Shown here piece after piece: positions 7,915 to 17,576 of a stretch of DNA of 50,881 nt. Source of the DNA: an uncultured Burkholderiales bacterium. Lineage in GTDB: Bacteria > Pseudomonadota > Gammaproteobacteria > Burkholderiales > Thiobacillaceae. The first letter of the stretch is position 1; every line of letters begins with the position of its first letter. The translations under genes and the position numbers were made by a program. The notes beneath the pieces were generated by a model that worked only from the letters and a program-made list of their open reading frames with translations, searched no databases and was not told the DNA's origin. The stretch is taken from positions 1 through 50,881 of the forward strand of contig CALHRD010000044.1 in the NCBI GenBank assembly GCA_938038385.1, written 5' to 3'.

Positions 7915-8744
7915 CCCATGATCCAGGTCCGCCAGGCGATCCACATCTTGCGCAAGGGCGGCAGGGCGATGCGATGCTGCAACACCTGATAGCCGTCGCG
8001 CCGGATCTCCTCCAGCAGGGTCCGATAGATGGCGGCCATGACCAGACCCGGCCGCTGGCTGCGGCGGTCGGCAGCGGGGAGCCGAGCGAGGGCCTGCTCG
8101 TAGGTAGCCACGGCGCGCTGGTACTGGTATTCCATCAGCCGGCGGAAGGCATCGGTCACCCGGCCGGCGAGCACATCGGACTCGCTCACGCCGTGCGCCT
8201 GCATCTCGTCCAGGGGCAGATAGATGCGGCCGCGACGGGCATCCTCACCGACGTCGCGGATGATGTTGGTGAGCTGGAAGGCGAGCCCGAGCAGCGAGGC
8301 ATACTTGGGGGTCGCCCTGTCCGTATAACCGAAGATCTGGGCCGAGACCTCCCCCACCACCCCCGCCACCCGGTGGCAGTACAGCCGCAGTTCGCGGAAG
8401 TCGCCATAGCGGGTCTGATTGAGATCCATCTCCACGCCGTCCATGATCTCCAGCAGCTGCTCCCGGGCGATGCCCATGTCCTGCACGACGTCACGCAGGG
8501 CATGGGCCACCGGATGGCTCGGCGTGCCGGCATACAACCGGCCGACCTCCTCACGCCACCAGGCAAGCTTGATTCGGGCTACGCCGGGATCACGACATTC
8601 ATCAACAATATCGTCCACCTCGCGGCACCAGGCGTAGAAGGCTGTGATCGCACGACGTTTCTCGGGCGTCAGAAAACGGAAGGCGTGGTAGAAGCTCGAC
8701 CCGCTCGTGGCCGTCTTCTCCTGGCAGTATTGGTGCGGGTCCAT
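7911..8744 (-). CDS. hpnD: Presqualene diphosphate synthase HpnD
   Basis: The product is 277 aa, a trans-isoprenyl diphosphate synthase that joins two farnesyl diphosphates into presqualene diphosphate. The two metal-binding aspartate-rich motifs are present: YAWCREVDDIVDE (about 38-50) and LTNIIRDVGEDARRGRIYLP (about 158-177). The family motif SSFYHAFRFLTPEKR starts the fold. The start codon lies 3 bp from a 57-bp repeat unit that occupies the place of the ribosome binding site; only a weak GGA is seen upstream. It is coupled to hpnE downstream. Confidence 0.95.
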   Translation of the reverse strand: MDPHQYCQEKTATSGSSFYHAFRFLTPEKRRAITAFYAWCREVDDIVDECRDPGVARIKLAWWREEVGRLYAGTPSHPVAHALRDVVQDMGIAREQLLEIMDGVEMDLNQTRYGDFRELRLYCHRVAGVVGEVSAQIFGYTDRATPKYASLLGLAFQLTNIIRDVGEDARRGRIYLPLDEMQAHGVSESDVLAGRVTDAFRRLMEYQYQRAVATYEQALARLPAADRRSQRPGLVMAAIYRTLLEEIRRDGYQVLQHRIALPPLRKMWIAWRTWIMG

Positions 8745-8747
8745 GTC

Positions 8748-8885
8748 AGTCCGTGCCGGGCCGCCCCAAGCGGACTGACCACCCCCCTGGGGGGTGGCGA
8801 ACGCAGAGAGCCGGGGGTGGTTGGAACGAGTCCGTGCCGGGCCGCCCCAAGCGGACTGACCACCCCCCTGGGGGGTGGCGAACGC
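8748..8885. repeat. Two perfect 57-bp direct repeats between hpnC and hpnD
   Basis: Units 8748-8804 and 8829-8885 are identical over 57 bp and separated by 24 bp. Each contains two hairpins: AGTCCG pairing with CGGACT across 17 nt, and the 19-bp palindrome CCACCCCCCTGGGGGGTGG. Together they fill nearly all of the 164-bp hpnC-hpnD gap. Identity between copies implies recent duplication or gene conversion. Confidence 0.9.
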
Positions 8886-8908
8886 CGTGAATCAGAAGGT
8901 GGGGCATT

Positions 8909-9796
8909 CTAACCACGGCTGCCGCAGCCCCCACTGCCGCAGGCCTGCGCACGGGCTCGGCGCGGCCCCGGCAGCAGGGCTCGACGCAGCATATACAGCC
9001 AATCGGACAGGCGCAGGACGGGGCGGTGGTGGAATACATCGCCACGCGTCTCATGCAGTTTGTAGAGGATGCGTTCTCCGCCGAGGACGATCAGGCGCAT
9101 CTCCAGCCCAAGCCGTCCGGGCAGGGCACGACCCAGGGGCGCGCCTGCGGCCAGCATCCGGCGTGCGCGCTCGATCTGGAACTTCATGAATTGCTGCCAG
9201 AGGCCGTCCACGCGGCCCTCGGCGATCTGCCGCTCGCTGATGCCGAAGCGCGCCATCTCGTCCTCCGGCAGGTAGATGCGCCCCTTGCGGTAATCCACCG
9301 CCACGTCCTGCAGGAAATTGATCAACTGCAGGGCCGAGCAGATGCCGTCGGACCAGGCCTGATGGCGCGCATCCTCGTCGCCGAACAGGCTCAACATCAG
9401 GCGGCCGACCGGATTCGCGGATTTCCGGCAATAGGCCATGACCTCCCCGAAATGGGCATAGCGCTGCTTGGTGACGTCCTGGCTGAAGGCATCCAGCAAA
9501 TCGTGGAAGGGTTGCAGAGGCAGGCGATGCGTGCGTATCGCATCGGCCAGCTCGGCCAGGATCGGGTCGGCGGGCGGGAGTCCGCGGGCGATAGCGTCGA
9601 GTCCCTCGCGCATGGCCTGCAAACCCGCCAGGCGCTGGGCCGGGGTCAAGTCGCCTTCGTCGGCGATGTCATCCGCGCTGCGGGCGAAAGCGTAAACCGC
9701 GCGCACGGGTCTGCGCAGACGTGCCGGCAGCAGGAGGGAGGCGACCGGAAAGTTCTCATAATGGCCGGCATGAACCAGCCCGTGTCGGTGGATCAT
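8909..9796 (-). CDS. hpnC: Hydroxysqualene synthase HpnC
   Basis: The product is about 295 aa. It converts presqualene diphosphate to hydroxysqualene. It belongs to the same fold as HpnD, with aspartate-rich motifs YAFARSADDIADEGD and LINFLQDVAVDYRKGRIYLP and the HpnC signature HYENFPVASLLLP near the N-terminus. The ATG at 9796 gives a family-like N-terminus; an in-frame ATG at 9850 would add 18 residues. A TGTAATAT box lies on the minus strand around 9862-9869, so the transcript would begin close to the 9850 ATG. The C-terminus is Gly/Arg-rich (RRARAQACGSGGCGSRG). It is the first gene of the hpn operon. Confidence 0.93.
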   Translation of the reverse strand: MIHRHGLVHAGHYENFPVASLLLPARLRRPVRAVYAFARSADDIADEGDLTPAQRLAGLQAMREGLDAIARGLPPADPILAELADAIRTHRLPLQPFHDLLDAFSQDVTKQRYAHFGEVMAYCRKSANPVGRLMLSLFGDEDARHQAWSDGICSALQLINFLQDVAVDYRKGRIYLPEDEMARFGISERQIAEGRVDGLWQQFMKFQIERARRMLAAGAPLGRALPGRLGLEMRLIVLGGERILYKLHETRGDVFHHRPVLRLSDWLYMLRRALLPGPRRARAQACGSGGCGSRG

Positions 9797-9884
9797 AGGC
9801 GTTTGGTCACCCTGGAGTCGGTTGGCAGTCCCGGTCTTGCCGGCGGACATGGCATGGGGGGCAATATTACACTCCAAGGTTTAC

Positions 9885-9912
9885 GCGAAAGTGGCGGAAT
9901 CGATAGTCGCAC
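9885..9912 (+). other. Displaced 5' fragment of tRNA-Leu (putative att half-site)
   Basis: The first 16 bp, gcgaaagtggcggaat, are identical to the 5' end of tRNA-Leu at 11125, and 25 of 28 bp match overall (acceptor and D-arm region). The rest of the tRNA is missing. With an integrase fragment between the two copies, it is best explained as the boundary of an integrated element that used the 5' part of tRNA-Leu. It also lies immediately upstream of the hpnC transcript. Confidence 0.6.
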
Positions 9913-9913
9913 T

Positions 9914-10030
9914 CCTGAATCCGTGTCGATCACGACCAACCCGGTGCAGGTCGGACTCTGGTGCGACGCTTTGGGTGTCGGGCTGAAGCCCGACTTACAA
10001 GGCGATCGGCAGCATCGACACGGATTCAGG
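9914..10030 (+). repeat. R repeat, copy 2
   Basis: It is bounded by CCTGAATCCGTGTCGAT and ATCGACACGGATTCAGG, which are inverted repeats of each other. Inside is the core GTCGGGCTGAAGCCCGAC, a REP-like hairpin. The left core half is degenerate here (GTCGGACTCTGGTGCGAC). It directly adjoins the M-derived fragment at 10031. Confidence 0.8.
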
Positions 10031-10187
10031 AAATAGATAGGCAAGCATCCGGAAACGAGCCGAACGCGAAGTTTCGGCGTAGGTCAGTGTGAGCGCAGCG
10101 CACGTCAAGCGAGGCATAGCCGGGCGGCCGAAGCCAACACGCGCAACGCAAGCCGCGCCCGCGCAGCAATTTATTCAGCGTTCCCTA
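10031..10187 (-). repeat. M element, degenerate partial copy
   Basis: AAATAGATAGGCAAGCATCC and GCGCAGCAATTTATTCAGCG match one end of the M element in reverse orientation, ending in a damaged terminal repeat (TTCAGCGTTCC). The middle is diverged or replaced (10053-10135). The other half is missing and replaced by R copy 2. Confidence 0.55.
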
Positions 10188-10595
10188 GTCCCGCTCGAAA
10201 CCGCTGCCCGGCTCGAACTTCAGGGTTCGGGCGTTCTCGGTGACGATGCGCACCACATTGTCCGGCACCCCCTCGGGAATCAGCGCCCCGATTTCGAGCG
10301 TGACGGTCACGTTGGCGCCCACCAGCCCCGCCAGGTGCGAAACCACTTCCTCGGCGATCCTGCCCGCGTCGCGCGCCGCGCGTGTCGGATCGAGCTGCAC
10401 CGTGCCGTGGAAGCGCTTTGGCTGTATCGCTGTCGGTGGGGTCTGCGGCATGCTTCGGTCTCGCCGGTGCCAGCAGAGGTTGCCTGTCGAGTCGATTCGA
10501 CCCGGCTTGTCCATTGGGGCGTGGGTAGGGGTGACCGAGGCCGCTGCAGGCCTGGCTGGCATGACAGGCCGGCCATCTGAGTGCAATAAACCCAC
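10185..10595 (-). pseudogene. C-terminal fragment of a DUF499-like ATPase
   Basis: About 136 residues are open. The last 75 or so resemble the C-terminus of large DUF499/Swt1-type ATP-binding proteins as I remember it: KRFHGTVQLDPTRAARDAG, then VTLEIGALIPEGVPDNVV and ENARTLKF. The full protein is around 1000 aa with a P-loop, so this is a remnant lacking the ATPase domain. Such genes often sit beside DUF1156 DNA methylases in defence islands. The residues before KRFHG show no recognisable domain. It lies inside the tRNA-Leu-bounded relic and its stop falls in the damaged M copy. Confidence 0.5.
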
Positions 10596-10632
10596 CGGAA
10601 TCCAACGCCGAGTTGTTACAGCGAAGACCTCG

Positions 10633-10775
10633 GGAAACGCTGAAGAAAGCCGCGAGCGGGATCGAGCGCCGCGCGCACGGGGCGCAGGATGCGAGACATA
10701 TCAAATAGATAGGCGAGCATCCGAGCACCGCGCAACGAAGCCGAGCGCCCGCGCAGCAATTTATTCAGCGTTTCC
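10633..10775 (-). mobile_element. M element copy 2: intact 143-bp MITE, reverse orientation
   Basis: It has the same length and ends (GGAAACGCTGAA and TTCAGCGTTTCC) as copy 1, inverted. The flanking tetranucleotides are CTCG (629-632) and CTTG (776-779), an imperfect duplication consistent with a 4-bp target site. It interrupts the integrase-like fragment that reads into it from 10776. Confidence 0.8.
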
Positions 10776-10957
10776 CTTGCAATCGTCATGGATTTGATAG
10801 GCAAGGCGGTTTCGGCCAGCAGCTTGGCAGGGAGCAGCCTTGCCTCGGGCAGGGTGTCGAAGGAGACGGCGATGCGCCCGTTGTGCCGGCGCATGCGCAC
10901 GAGATAGGTCGTCCCGGCGGGGCCGGTGCGTTCGTAGATACCCTCGTCTACAGTCCA
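10776..10957 (-). pseudogene. N-terminal fragment of a phage-type integrase, cut by the M element
   Basis: On the minus strand a frame reads VDEGIYERTGPAGTTYLVR and RRHNGRIAVSFDTLPEAR, which resembles the N-terminal arm-binding domain of tyrosine recombinases (GIYxR...Y.VRxRR). The frame is closed by a stop at 10958-10960, has no start codon before MRMRRH (10900), and ends at the M element; no catalytic R/H/Y domain follows. Its position next to tRNA-Leu fits an integrase of an island. Assignment is by motif shape only. Confidence 0.45.
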
Positions 10958-11119
10958 TTACCGAGGGCGTGTTACCATTACCAGTTCGATTGGAAAGAAG
11001 CTGGATTGGAGAGAAGCTGGCTGACCCAGGCCAGGCTGTCACAAGCCATGGAGCAAGGCCACAAATTGCCACGAATTCTTCAGATGGACTTCAGTTGTTA
11101 TCGTAACTCATTGAAATAA
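10943..11119 (+). pseudogene. Possible C-terminal remnant of an unidentified gene
   Basis: The frame ending at TAA 11117-11119 reads YHYQFDWKEAGLERSW and LTQARLSQAMEQGHKLPRIL, with protein-like composition but no start codon or ribosome binding site. It ends 5 bp before tRNA-Leu. I cannot assign it to a family, and it may be chance. Confidence 0.2.
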
Positions 11120-11124
11120 CAGAA

Positions 11125-11209
11125 TGCGAAAGTGGCGGAATTGGTAGACGCACTGGATTTAGGTTCCAGCGGGTGACCCCGTGGGGGTTCGAGTCCCCCC
11201 TTTCGCACC
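11125..11209 (+). tRNA. tRNA-Leu(UAG)
   Basis: It is 85 nt with an encoded CCA end. The acceptor stem pairs GCGAAAG with CTTTCGC. The anticodon stem-loop CTGGA-TTTAGGT-TCCAG gives anticodon UAG. The long variable arm (CGGGTGACCCCGT) is typical of leucine tRNAs. It lies 28 bp before tig, a common arrangement. Its 5' end is duplicated at 9885. Confidence 0.97.
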
Positions 11210-11237
11210 AGTTCAGACTCAAGATCAAGGACGACCG

Positions 11238-12536
11238 ATGCAAACTCAAGTGGAAACCCTGGACGGCCTGCAGCGCCGCATCACCCTGCAACTGAACATG
11301 GCCGAGGTCGAAACGGAAGTCGACAAGCGCCTGCGCCAATTGGTGAAGACGGTACGCATGTCCGGTTTCCGCCCCGGCAAGGCCCCCCTCAAGATCGTTG
11401 CTCAGCGCTATGGCGGCGAGATCCGCGGCGAGGTCTTGGGCGAGGTCTTGCAGCGCGGTTTCGCCGAGGCCGCGCGGGCAAACAACCTGAACGTGGCGGG
11501 GTATCCGCGCTTCGATCAGGGTGCCGGTGGCGAGGGTGAAGTCGCCTTCACCGTGACCTTCGAGGTCTTCCCCCAGATCGTGCTGGGCGATGTCAGTCGG
11601 ATCAAGGTCACCCGTCCCGTGGTCGAGGTGAGCGATGCCGACGTGGACCGGACCCTGGAAGTGCTGCGCAAACAGCGTGTGCAGTACCAGGCTGTTGACC
11701 GGGAAGCGAGGACGTCGGACCGCGTGCACGTCGATTACGTCGGCAGGATCGGTGGCGAGCCCTTCCAGGGCGGTGAGGCCCGTGATTTTCCGGTCGTGCT
11801 GGGGGAGGGGCGTACGCTCAAGGACTTCGAAGGGCAATTGCTGGGTATGCGGGCCGGCGAGAGCAAGACCTTCGACGTCACCTTTCCCGACGATTATTTT
11901 GCCAAGGAGCTTGGCGGCAAAACCGCCACCTTCGAGGTGACGGTCAAATCGGTACATGAGCCGCATCTGCCGGAAGTCGATGCCGATTTTGCCCGCAGCC
12001 TGGGAATCCACGATGGCGACGTGGCCAAGCTGCGCGAGGAGATCGCCGCCAACCTGCGGCGCGAGGCCAGGAGACGCATACAGGCCAAGGTCAAGGAACA
12101 GGTGATGCAGGGGTTGCTGGAGGTCACTCCCTTCGACGTGCCCAACAGCCTGATTGCCATGGAGAGCAGGGCGCTGCTGGAAAGAGCGGTCAACGACCTC
12201 AAGGCGCGTGGCATGAAGGAACAGGACATCCACCTCAAGGCCGAGGTCTTCGAACCGCAGGCCAAACGGCGCGTGGCGCTATCGCTCCTGCTCAACGAGA
12301 TCGCCCGTACGCAGGGCATCAAGGCGGAGGCCGACCAGGTCGAAAGCCTGGTGGAGGAATTCGCCCAGAGCTATGAAGACCCCGCCGAGGTGGTGGCGTG
12401 GTACCATCAGGACGCAAACCGTCTGCGTGAAGCCGAATCGCTGGTGCTGGAAGACAATATCGTCAACTGGGTACTTGAACGTGCCCAGGTCACGGATGAG
12501 ACCACTTCACTCGAAGCCCTGATGGGGAACGCCTGA
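11238..12536 (+). CDS. tig: Trigger factor
   Basis: The product is 432 aa, equal to E. coli. It is a ribosome-bound chaperone with peptidyl-prolyl isomerase activity. The ribosome-docking signature is intact (GFRPGKAP, about residues 43-50). The FKBP-type domain follows at about 150-245 ([20 protein letters not shown]), then the helical C-terminal domain. The ATG at 11238 is preceded by AAGGACG. The stop overlaps the clpP start by one base (TGATG), so folding and proteolysis genes are co-expressed. Confidence 0.97.
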   Translation: MQTQVETLDGLQRRITLQLNMAEVETEVDKRLRQLVKTVRMSGFRPGKAPLKIVAQRYGGEIRGEVLGEVLQRGFAEAARANNLNVAGYPRFDQGAGGEGEVAFTVTFEVFPQIVLGDVSRIKVTRPVVEVSDADVDRTLEVLRKQRVQYQAVDREARTSDRVHVDYVGRIGGEPFQGGEARDFPVVLGEGRTLKDFEGQLLGMRAGESKTFDVTFPDDYFAKELGGKTATFEVTVKSVHEPHLPEVDADFARSLGIHDGDVAKLREEIAANLRREARRRIQAKVKEQVMQGLLEVTPFDVPNSLIAMESRALLERAVNDLKARGMKEQDIHLKAEVFEPQAKRRVALSLLLNEIARTQGIKAEADQVESLVEEFAQSYEDPAEVVAWYHQDANRLREAESLVLEDNIVNWVLERAQVTDETTSLEALMGNA

Positions 12537-13159
12537 TGTCGAACTGGACCCAAGACCCCGCCATGCTGGGATACATCCCCATGGTCATCGAACAGAGTGG
12601 CCGTGGGGAGCGCGCTTACGATATCTATTCCCGTCTGCTCAAGGAAAGGGTGGTCTTTCTGGTGGGTCCGGTCAACGACACCACCGCCAACCTCGTGGTC
12701 GCCCAGCTCCTGTTCCTGGAGTCCGAGAACCCGGACAAGGATATCTACTTCTACATCAACTCCCCTGGCGGCTCGGTCACCGCCGGCATGGGCATCTACG
12801 ACACCATGCAGTTCATCAAGCCGGATGTCTCCACCCTGTGCATCGGCCAGGCAGCCAGCATGGGCGCGTTCCTGTTGGCTGCCGGTGCCAAGGGCAAGCG
12901 CTATGCGCTACCCAACTCCCGCGTCATGATCCATCAGCCCATGGGGGGGTTCCAGGGTCAGGCCTCGGACATCGAAATCCATGCCAAGGAGATTCTCTAT
13001 CTGCGCAGCCGCCTCAACGGCCTTCTGTCCCAGCACACCGGACAGCCCCTGGAAGTCATCGAGCGGGACACGGACCGGGATTTCTTCATGGCCGCCGAGG
13101 CGGCGGTGGAGTATGGCCTGGTGGACAGGGTGCTGGCCAAACGCAGCGATAGCGCGTAA
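12536..13159 (+). CDS. clpP: ATP-dependent Clp protease proteolytic subunit ClpP
   Basis: The product is 207 aa. It is a serine protease forming the double-heptamer chamber that degrades substrates delivered by ClpX or ClpA. The triad is visible: Ser108 in GQAASMGAF, His133 in MIHQPMGG and Asp182 in RDTDRDFF. About 14 N-terminal residues resemble the propeptide cleaved in E. coli. It is coupled to tig by TGATG and followed by clpX after 36 bp. Confidence 0.98.
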   Translation: MSNWTQDPAMLGYIPMVIEQSGRGERAYDIYSRLLKERVVFLVGPVNDTTANLVVAQLLFLESENPDKDIYFYINSPGGSVTAGMGIYDTMQFIKPDVSTLCIGQAASMGAFLLAAGAKGKRYALPNSRVMIHQPMGGFQGQASDIEIHAKEILYLRSRLNGLLSQHTGQPLEVIERDTDRDFFMAAEAAVEYGLVDRVLAKRSDSA

Positions 13160-13195
13160 ACTTGACTGAAATATTCGGGTATTCGGACGGGCAAG

Positions 13196-14461
<1,266 letters not shown>

Positions 14462-14488
14462 CCAGCACCCCGGGCGCCGCCGCCACCC

Positions 14489-14516
14489 CTTGATAAGGGA
14501 GGGGGCGTAACCATAT
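14489..14516 (+). promoter_or_regulatory. Heat-shock (sigma-32-type) promoter of lon
   Basis: CTTGATA (14489-14495), 13 bp, then AACCATAT (14509-14516) fits the sigma-32 pattern CTTGAAA-N11-16-CCCCATNT with 6/7 and about 6/8 agreement. The start would fall near 14524, giving a leader of about 30 nt to the lon ATG. Confidence 0.55.
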
Positions 14517-14552
14517 ACGCTGCAACACTCACCAGGCCACCAAGGACAAGCC

Positions 14553-16964
14553 ATGAGCCAATCCGCCGACTTCACATCCGCCGTCTCGCTTCCCTTGCTG
14601 CCCTTGCGTGACGTGGTGGTCTTTCCGCACATGGTCATCCCCCTTTTCGTGGGCAGGCCGAAATCCATCAAGGCCCTGGAAAACGCCATGGAGGCCGGCA
14701 AGCACATCCTGCTGGTGGCGCAGAAGTCGGCGGCCAAGGATGAGCCCGCCTTCGAGGACCTCTACCAGGTGGGGGCTATCGCCAGCATACTGCAGATGCT
14801 CAAACTGCCGGACGGGACCGTCAAGGTCCTGGTGGAAGGCAATCAGCGGGTGCGCATCGTCGAGTTCATCGACGAACGCACGCACTATACCGGTCGCGGT
14901 GAACCCGTGCAGGAGGACGGGGCATTGGCCACAGAGGTGGAGGCGATGCGTCGCGCCCTCCTTACCTTGTTCGACAACTACGTCAAGCTGAACAAGAAGA
15001 TTCCGCCCGAGATCCTCGCCTCTTTGGCCGGCATCGACGACGCCGGCCGGCTGGCCGATACCATCGCCGCCCATTTGCCGCTCAAGCTCGAGCAAAAGCA
15101 GGCCATCCTGGAGATGTTCGACCTCAAGGGCCGACTGGATCATCTGATGGGTTTCATGGAGACGGAGATCGACATCCTGCAGGTGGAAAAGCGCATCCGC
15201 GGCCGCGTCAAGCGGCAGATGGAGAAGAGCCAGCGCGAGTATTACCTGAATGAGCAGGTCAAGGCCATCCAGAAGGAACTCGGCGAGATGGAGGAGGGTG
15301 CCGAGCTCGACGAGTTGGAGAAGAAGATCCGCTCTGCCCACATGTCCAGGGAGGCGACCAAGAAGGCGGAGGCCGAGCTCAAGAAGCTGCGCATGATGTC
15401 ACCCATGTCCGCCGAGGCCACCGTGGTGCGGACTTACATCGACACACTGGTCAACCTGCCCTGGAAGAAGAAGACCAAGATCAGCAAGGACCTGCAGAAG
15501 GCCGAAGACATCCTGGAACACGACCATTATGGTCTGGACAAGGTGAAGGAGCGCATCCTGGAATACCTGGCGGTGCAACAGCGTGTGGATCGGCTCAAGG
15601 GCCCCATCCTGTGTCTGGTCGGGCCACCCGGCGTGGGCAAGACCTCGCTGGGACAGTCCATTGCCCGCGCCACGAACCGCAAGTTCGTACGCATGGCCTT
15701 AGGGGGCGTGCGTGACGAGGCCGAGATCCGTGGCCATCGCCGCACCTACATCGGCTCCATGCCGGGCAAGATTCTGCAGAACCTGACCAAGACCGGCGTA
15801 CGCAACCCCCTGTTCCTGCTCGACGAGGTCGACAAGATGAGCATGGACTTCCGCGGCGACCCCTCATCGGCCCTGCTGGAGGTGCTCGATCCCGAGCAAA
15901 ATCACACCTTCCAGGACCATTACGTCGAGGTGGACTTCGACCTGTCCGACGTGATGTTCGTGGCCACCGCCAACACCCTCAACATTCCGGCCCCACTGCT
16001 GGACCGGATGGAGGTCATCCGACTGTCCGGTTACACCGAGGACGAGAAGATCAACATCGCTGCGCGCTATCTGGTGCCCAAGCAGATGAAGAACAACGGG
16101 CTCACTGAGGCCGATCTGCACATCTCGGAGGGCGCATTGCGCGACATCGTGCGCTATTACACACGCGAGGCCGGTGTGCGCAACCTGGAACGGGAGATCG
16201 CGAAGATCTGCCGCAAGGCCGCGACGGCGCATCAGCTCAAAAAGACACGCGGCAAGGTCAACGTCACCCCCAAGAACCTGGACAAGTATCTGGGCGTGCG
16301 ACGTTATACCTACGGAATGGCCGAGAAGACCAATCAGGTCGGCCAGGTCACCGGGCTGGCATGGACCGAGGTGGGCGGCGAGCTGCTGACGGTCGAGGCC
16401 ACCATCATGCCGGGCAAGGGCAACATCATTCGCACCGGTCAACTCGGCGACGTGATGAAGGAATCCATCGAGGCCGCGCGCACGGTGGTGCGCAGCCGCG
16501 CTAGCGCGCTGGGTATCGCCGCCGACAAATTCGAAAAATACGACATGCACATCCACCTGCCCGAGGGGGCGACACCCAAAGATGGACCTTCGGCGGGCAT
16601 CGCCATCTGCACGGCCATGGTATCTGTGCTGACCGGTATCCCGGTGCGTTGCGACGTGGCCATGACCGGCGAGATCACCCTGCGCGGCGAAGTCCTGCCC
16701 ATCGGCGGCCTCAAGGAGAAACTGCTGGCCGCGCATCGGGGGGGCATCAAGATGGTGCTCATACCGGACGGCAATGTGAAGGACCTGGTGGACATCCCCG
16801 ACAACATCAAGAATCGCCTCGACATCCAGCCGGTGAAATGGATCGAACAGGTGTTGGAGGTGGCTCTGGAAAGCAAACCGGAACCGATTTCTGAAGAGCA
16901 TGCAGCCGAAGAAGCAAAGCCCATGCCGCCTGCAGAGGAGACTCCGGCTGTAATCAAGCATTGA
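14553..16964 (+). CDS. lon: ATP-dependent protease Lon
   Basis: The product is 803 aa (E. coli 784). The N-terminal substrate-binding domain starts [20 protein letters not shown]. Walker A is [12 protein letters not shown] (about 354-365) and Walker B is [11 protein letters not shown]. The C-terminal protease domain has the catalytic dyad: Ser in [11 protein letters not shown] and Lys in [11 protein letters not shown]. The C-terminal tail after VALESKPEP is acidic and proline-rich ([16 protein letters not shown]), longer than in E. coli. The ribosome binding site AAGGAC precedes the start. It degrades misfolded and regulatory proteins in the cytosol. Confidence 0.98.
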   Translation: MSQSADFTSAVSLPLLPLRDVVVFPHMVIPLFVGRPKSIKALENAMEAGKHILLVAQKSAAKDEPAFEDLYQVGAIASILQMLKLPDGTVKVLVEGNQRVRIVEFIDERTHYTGRGEPVQEDGALATEVEAMRRALLTLFDNYVKLNKKIPPEILASLAGIDDAGRLADTIAAHLPLKLEQKQAILEMFDLKGRLDHLMGFMETEIDILQVEKRIRGRVKRQMEKSQREYYLNEQVKAIQKELGEMEEGAELDELEKKIRSAHMSREATKKAEAELKKLRMMSPMSAEATVVRTYIDTLVNLPWKKKTKISKDLQKAEDILEHDHYGLDKVKERILEYLAVQQRVDRLKGPILCLVGPPGVGKTSLGQSIARATNRKFVRMALGGVRDEAEIRGHRRTYIGSMPGKILQNLTKTGVRNPLFLLDEVDKMSMDFRGDPSSALLEVLDPEQNHTFQDHYVEVDFDLSDVMFVATANTLNIPAPLLDRMEVIRLSGYTEDEKINIAARYLVPKQMKNNGLTEADLHISEGALRDIVRYYTREAGVRNLEREIAKICRKAATAHQLKKTRGKVNVTPKNLDKYLGVRRYTYGMAEKTNQVGQVTGLAWTEVGGELLTVEATIMPGKGNIIRTGQLGDVMKESIEAARTVVRSRASALGIAADKFEKYDMHIHLPEGATPKDGPSAGIAICTAMVSVLTGIPVRCDVAMTGEITLRGEVLPIGGLKEKLLAAHRGGIKMVLIPDGNVKDLVDIPDNIKNRLDIQPVKWIEQVLEVALESKPEPISEEHAAEEAKPMPPAEETPAVIKH

Positions 16965-16988
16965 CGGGGGTTTCCACCCAAAATGCGC

Positions 16989-17018
16989 TTGACACCGCGA
17001 TTTTCGGGTTGCTATAAA
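16989..17018 (+). promoter_or_regulatory. Sigma-70 promoter of hupB
   Basis: A perfect TTGACA (16989-16994) and TATAAA (17013-17018) are separated by 18 bp, in the 104-bp lon-hupB gap. The predicted start near 17025 leaves a leader of about 44 nt with an AAGGGGG ribosome binding site before the GTG start. Confidence 0.8.
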
Positions 17019-17068
17019 GCGCATGCAGGTTTTCTGCGCAGCAATCTATCCACGGAAAGGGGGATTTT

Positions 17069-17341
17069 GTGAACAAGTCTGAACTGATCGATGCTATCGC
17101 TGCATCCGCCGATATCTCCAAGGCCGCTGCCGGGCGCGCCCTTGACGGCGCCATGGAAGCGGTCAAGAAGGCCCTGAAAAAGGGCGACATGGTGACCCTG
17201 GTGGGTTTTGGTACCTTCTATGTCGGCAAGCGTGCCGCCCGCACGGGTCGCAACCCGCGCACGGGTACGGCCATCAAGATCAAGGCCGCCAAGGTGCCGA
17301 AATTCCGTGCTGGCAAAGCCCTGAAAGATTCTGTAAACTGA
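17069..17341 (+). CDS. hupB: DNA-binding protein HU (beta-type)
   Basis: The product is 90 aa, the family length. It starts with GTG and reads [20 protein letters not shown]. The flexible DNA-clamping arm contains [16 protein letters not shown], with the intercalating proline. It compacts and bends DNA as a dimer. It has a strong promoter, and tRNA-Val begins 11 bp after its stop, so hupB and two tRNAs are probably one transcript processed by RNases. Confidence 0.97.
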   Translation: MNKSELIDAIAASADISKAAAGRALDGAMEAVKKALKKGDMVTLVGFGTFYVGKRAARTGRNPRTGTAIKIKAAKVPKFRAGKALKDSVN

Positions 17342-17352
17342 TGGGCTTTCCA

Positions 17353-17428
17353 GGGTGCTTAGCTCAGCTGGCAGAGCGTCGCCCTTACAAGGCGAATGTC
17401 GGCGGTTCGATCCCGTCAGCACCCACCA
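17353..17428 (+). tRNA. tRNA-Val(UAC)
   Basis: It is 76 nt with encoded CCA. The acceptor pairs GGGTGCT with AGCACCC, and the anticodon stem-loop TCGCC-CTTACAA-GGCGA gives UAC. The T-loop reads GGTTCGATCCC. Confidence 0.97.
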
Positions 17429-17446
17429 GATGGAAAATCGATTTCA

Positions 17447-17523
17447 GGAGTGGTAGTTCAGTCGGTTAGAATACCGGCCTGTCACGCCGGGGGTCGCGGG
17501 TTCGAGTCCCGTCCACTCCGCCA
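17447..17523 (+). tRNA. tRNA-Asp(GUC)
   Basis: It is 77 nt with encoded CCA. The acceptor pairs GGAGTGG with CCACTCC, and the anticodon stem-loop CCGGC-CTGTCAC-GCCGG gives GUC. It lies 18 bp after tRNA-Val and is followed 7 bp later by a terminator. Confidence 0.97.
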
Positions 17524-17530
17524 ACACCCC

Positions 17531-17558
17531 AAAAGGCGAACGCGAGTTCGCCTTTTTT
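17531..17558 (+). terminator. Rho-independent terminator after the tRNA pair
   Basis: AAAAGGCGAAC pairs with GTTCGCCTTTT around the loop GCGA, ending in six T. It closes the hupB-tRNA-Val-tRNA-Asp unit 18 bp before the ppiD start. Confidence 0.9.
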
Positions 17559-17576
17559 CATGTCCCATGTCCGCCC

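Noticed and set aside
8748-8885. Two identical repeats with a short spacer, possible mini-CRISPR
   Set aside because: Only two units, 57 bp each, with internal palindromes and a 24-bp spacer; no cas genes nearby. They look like REP-type repeats.
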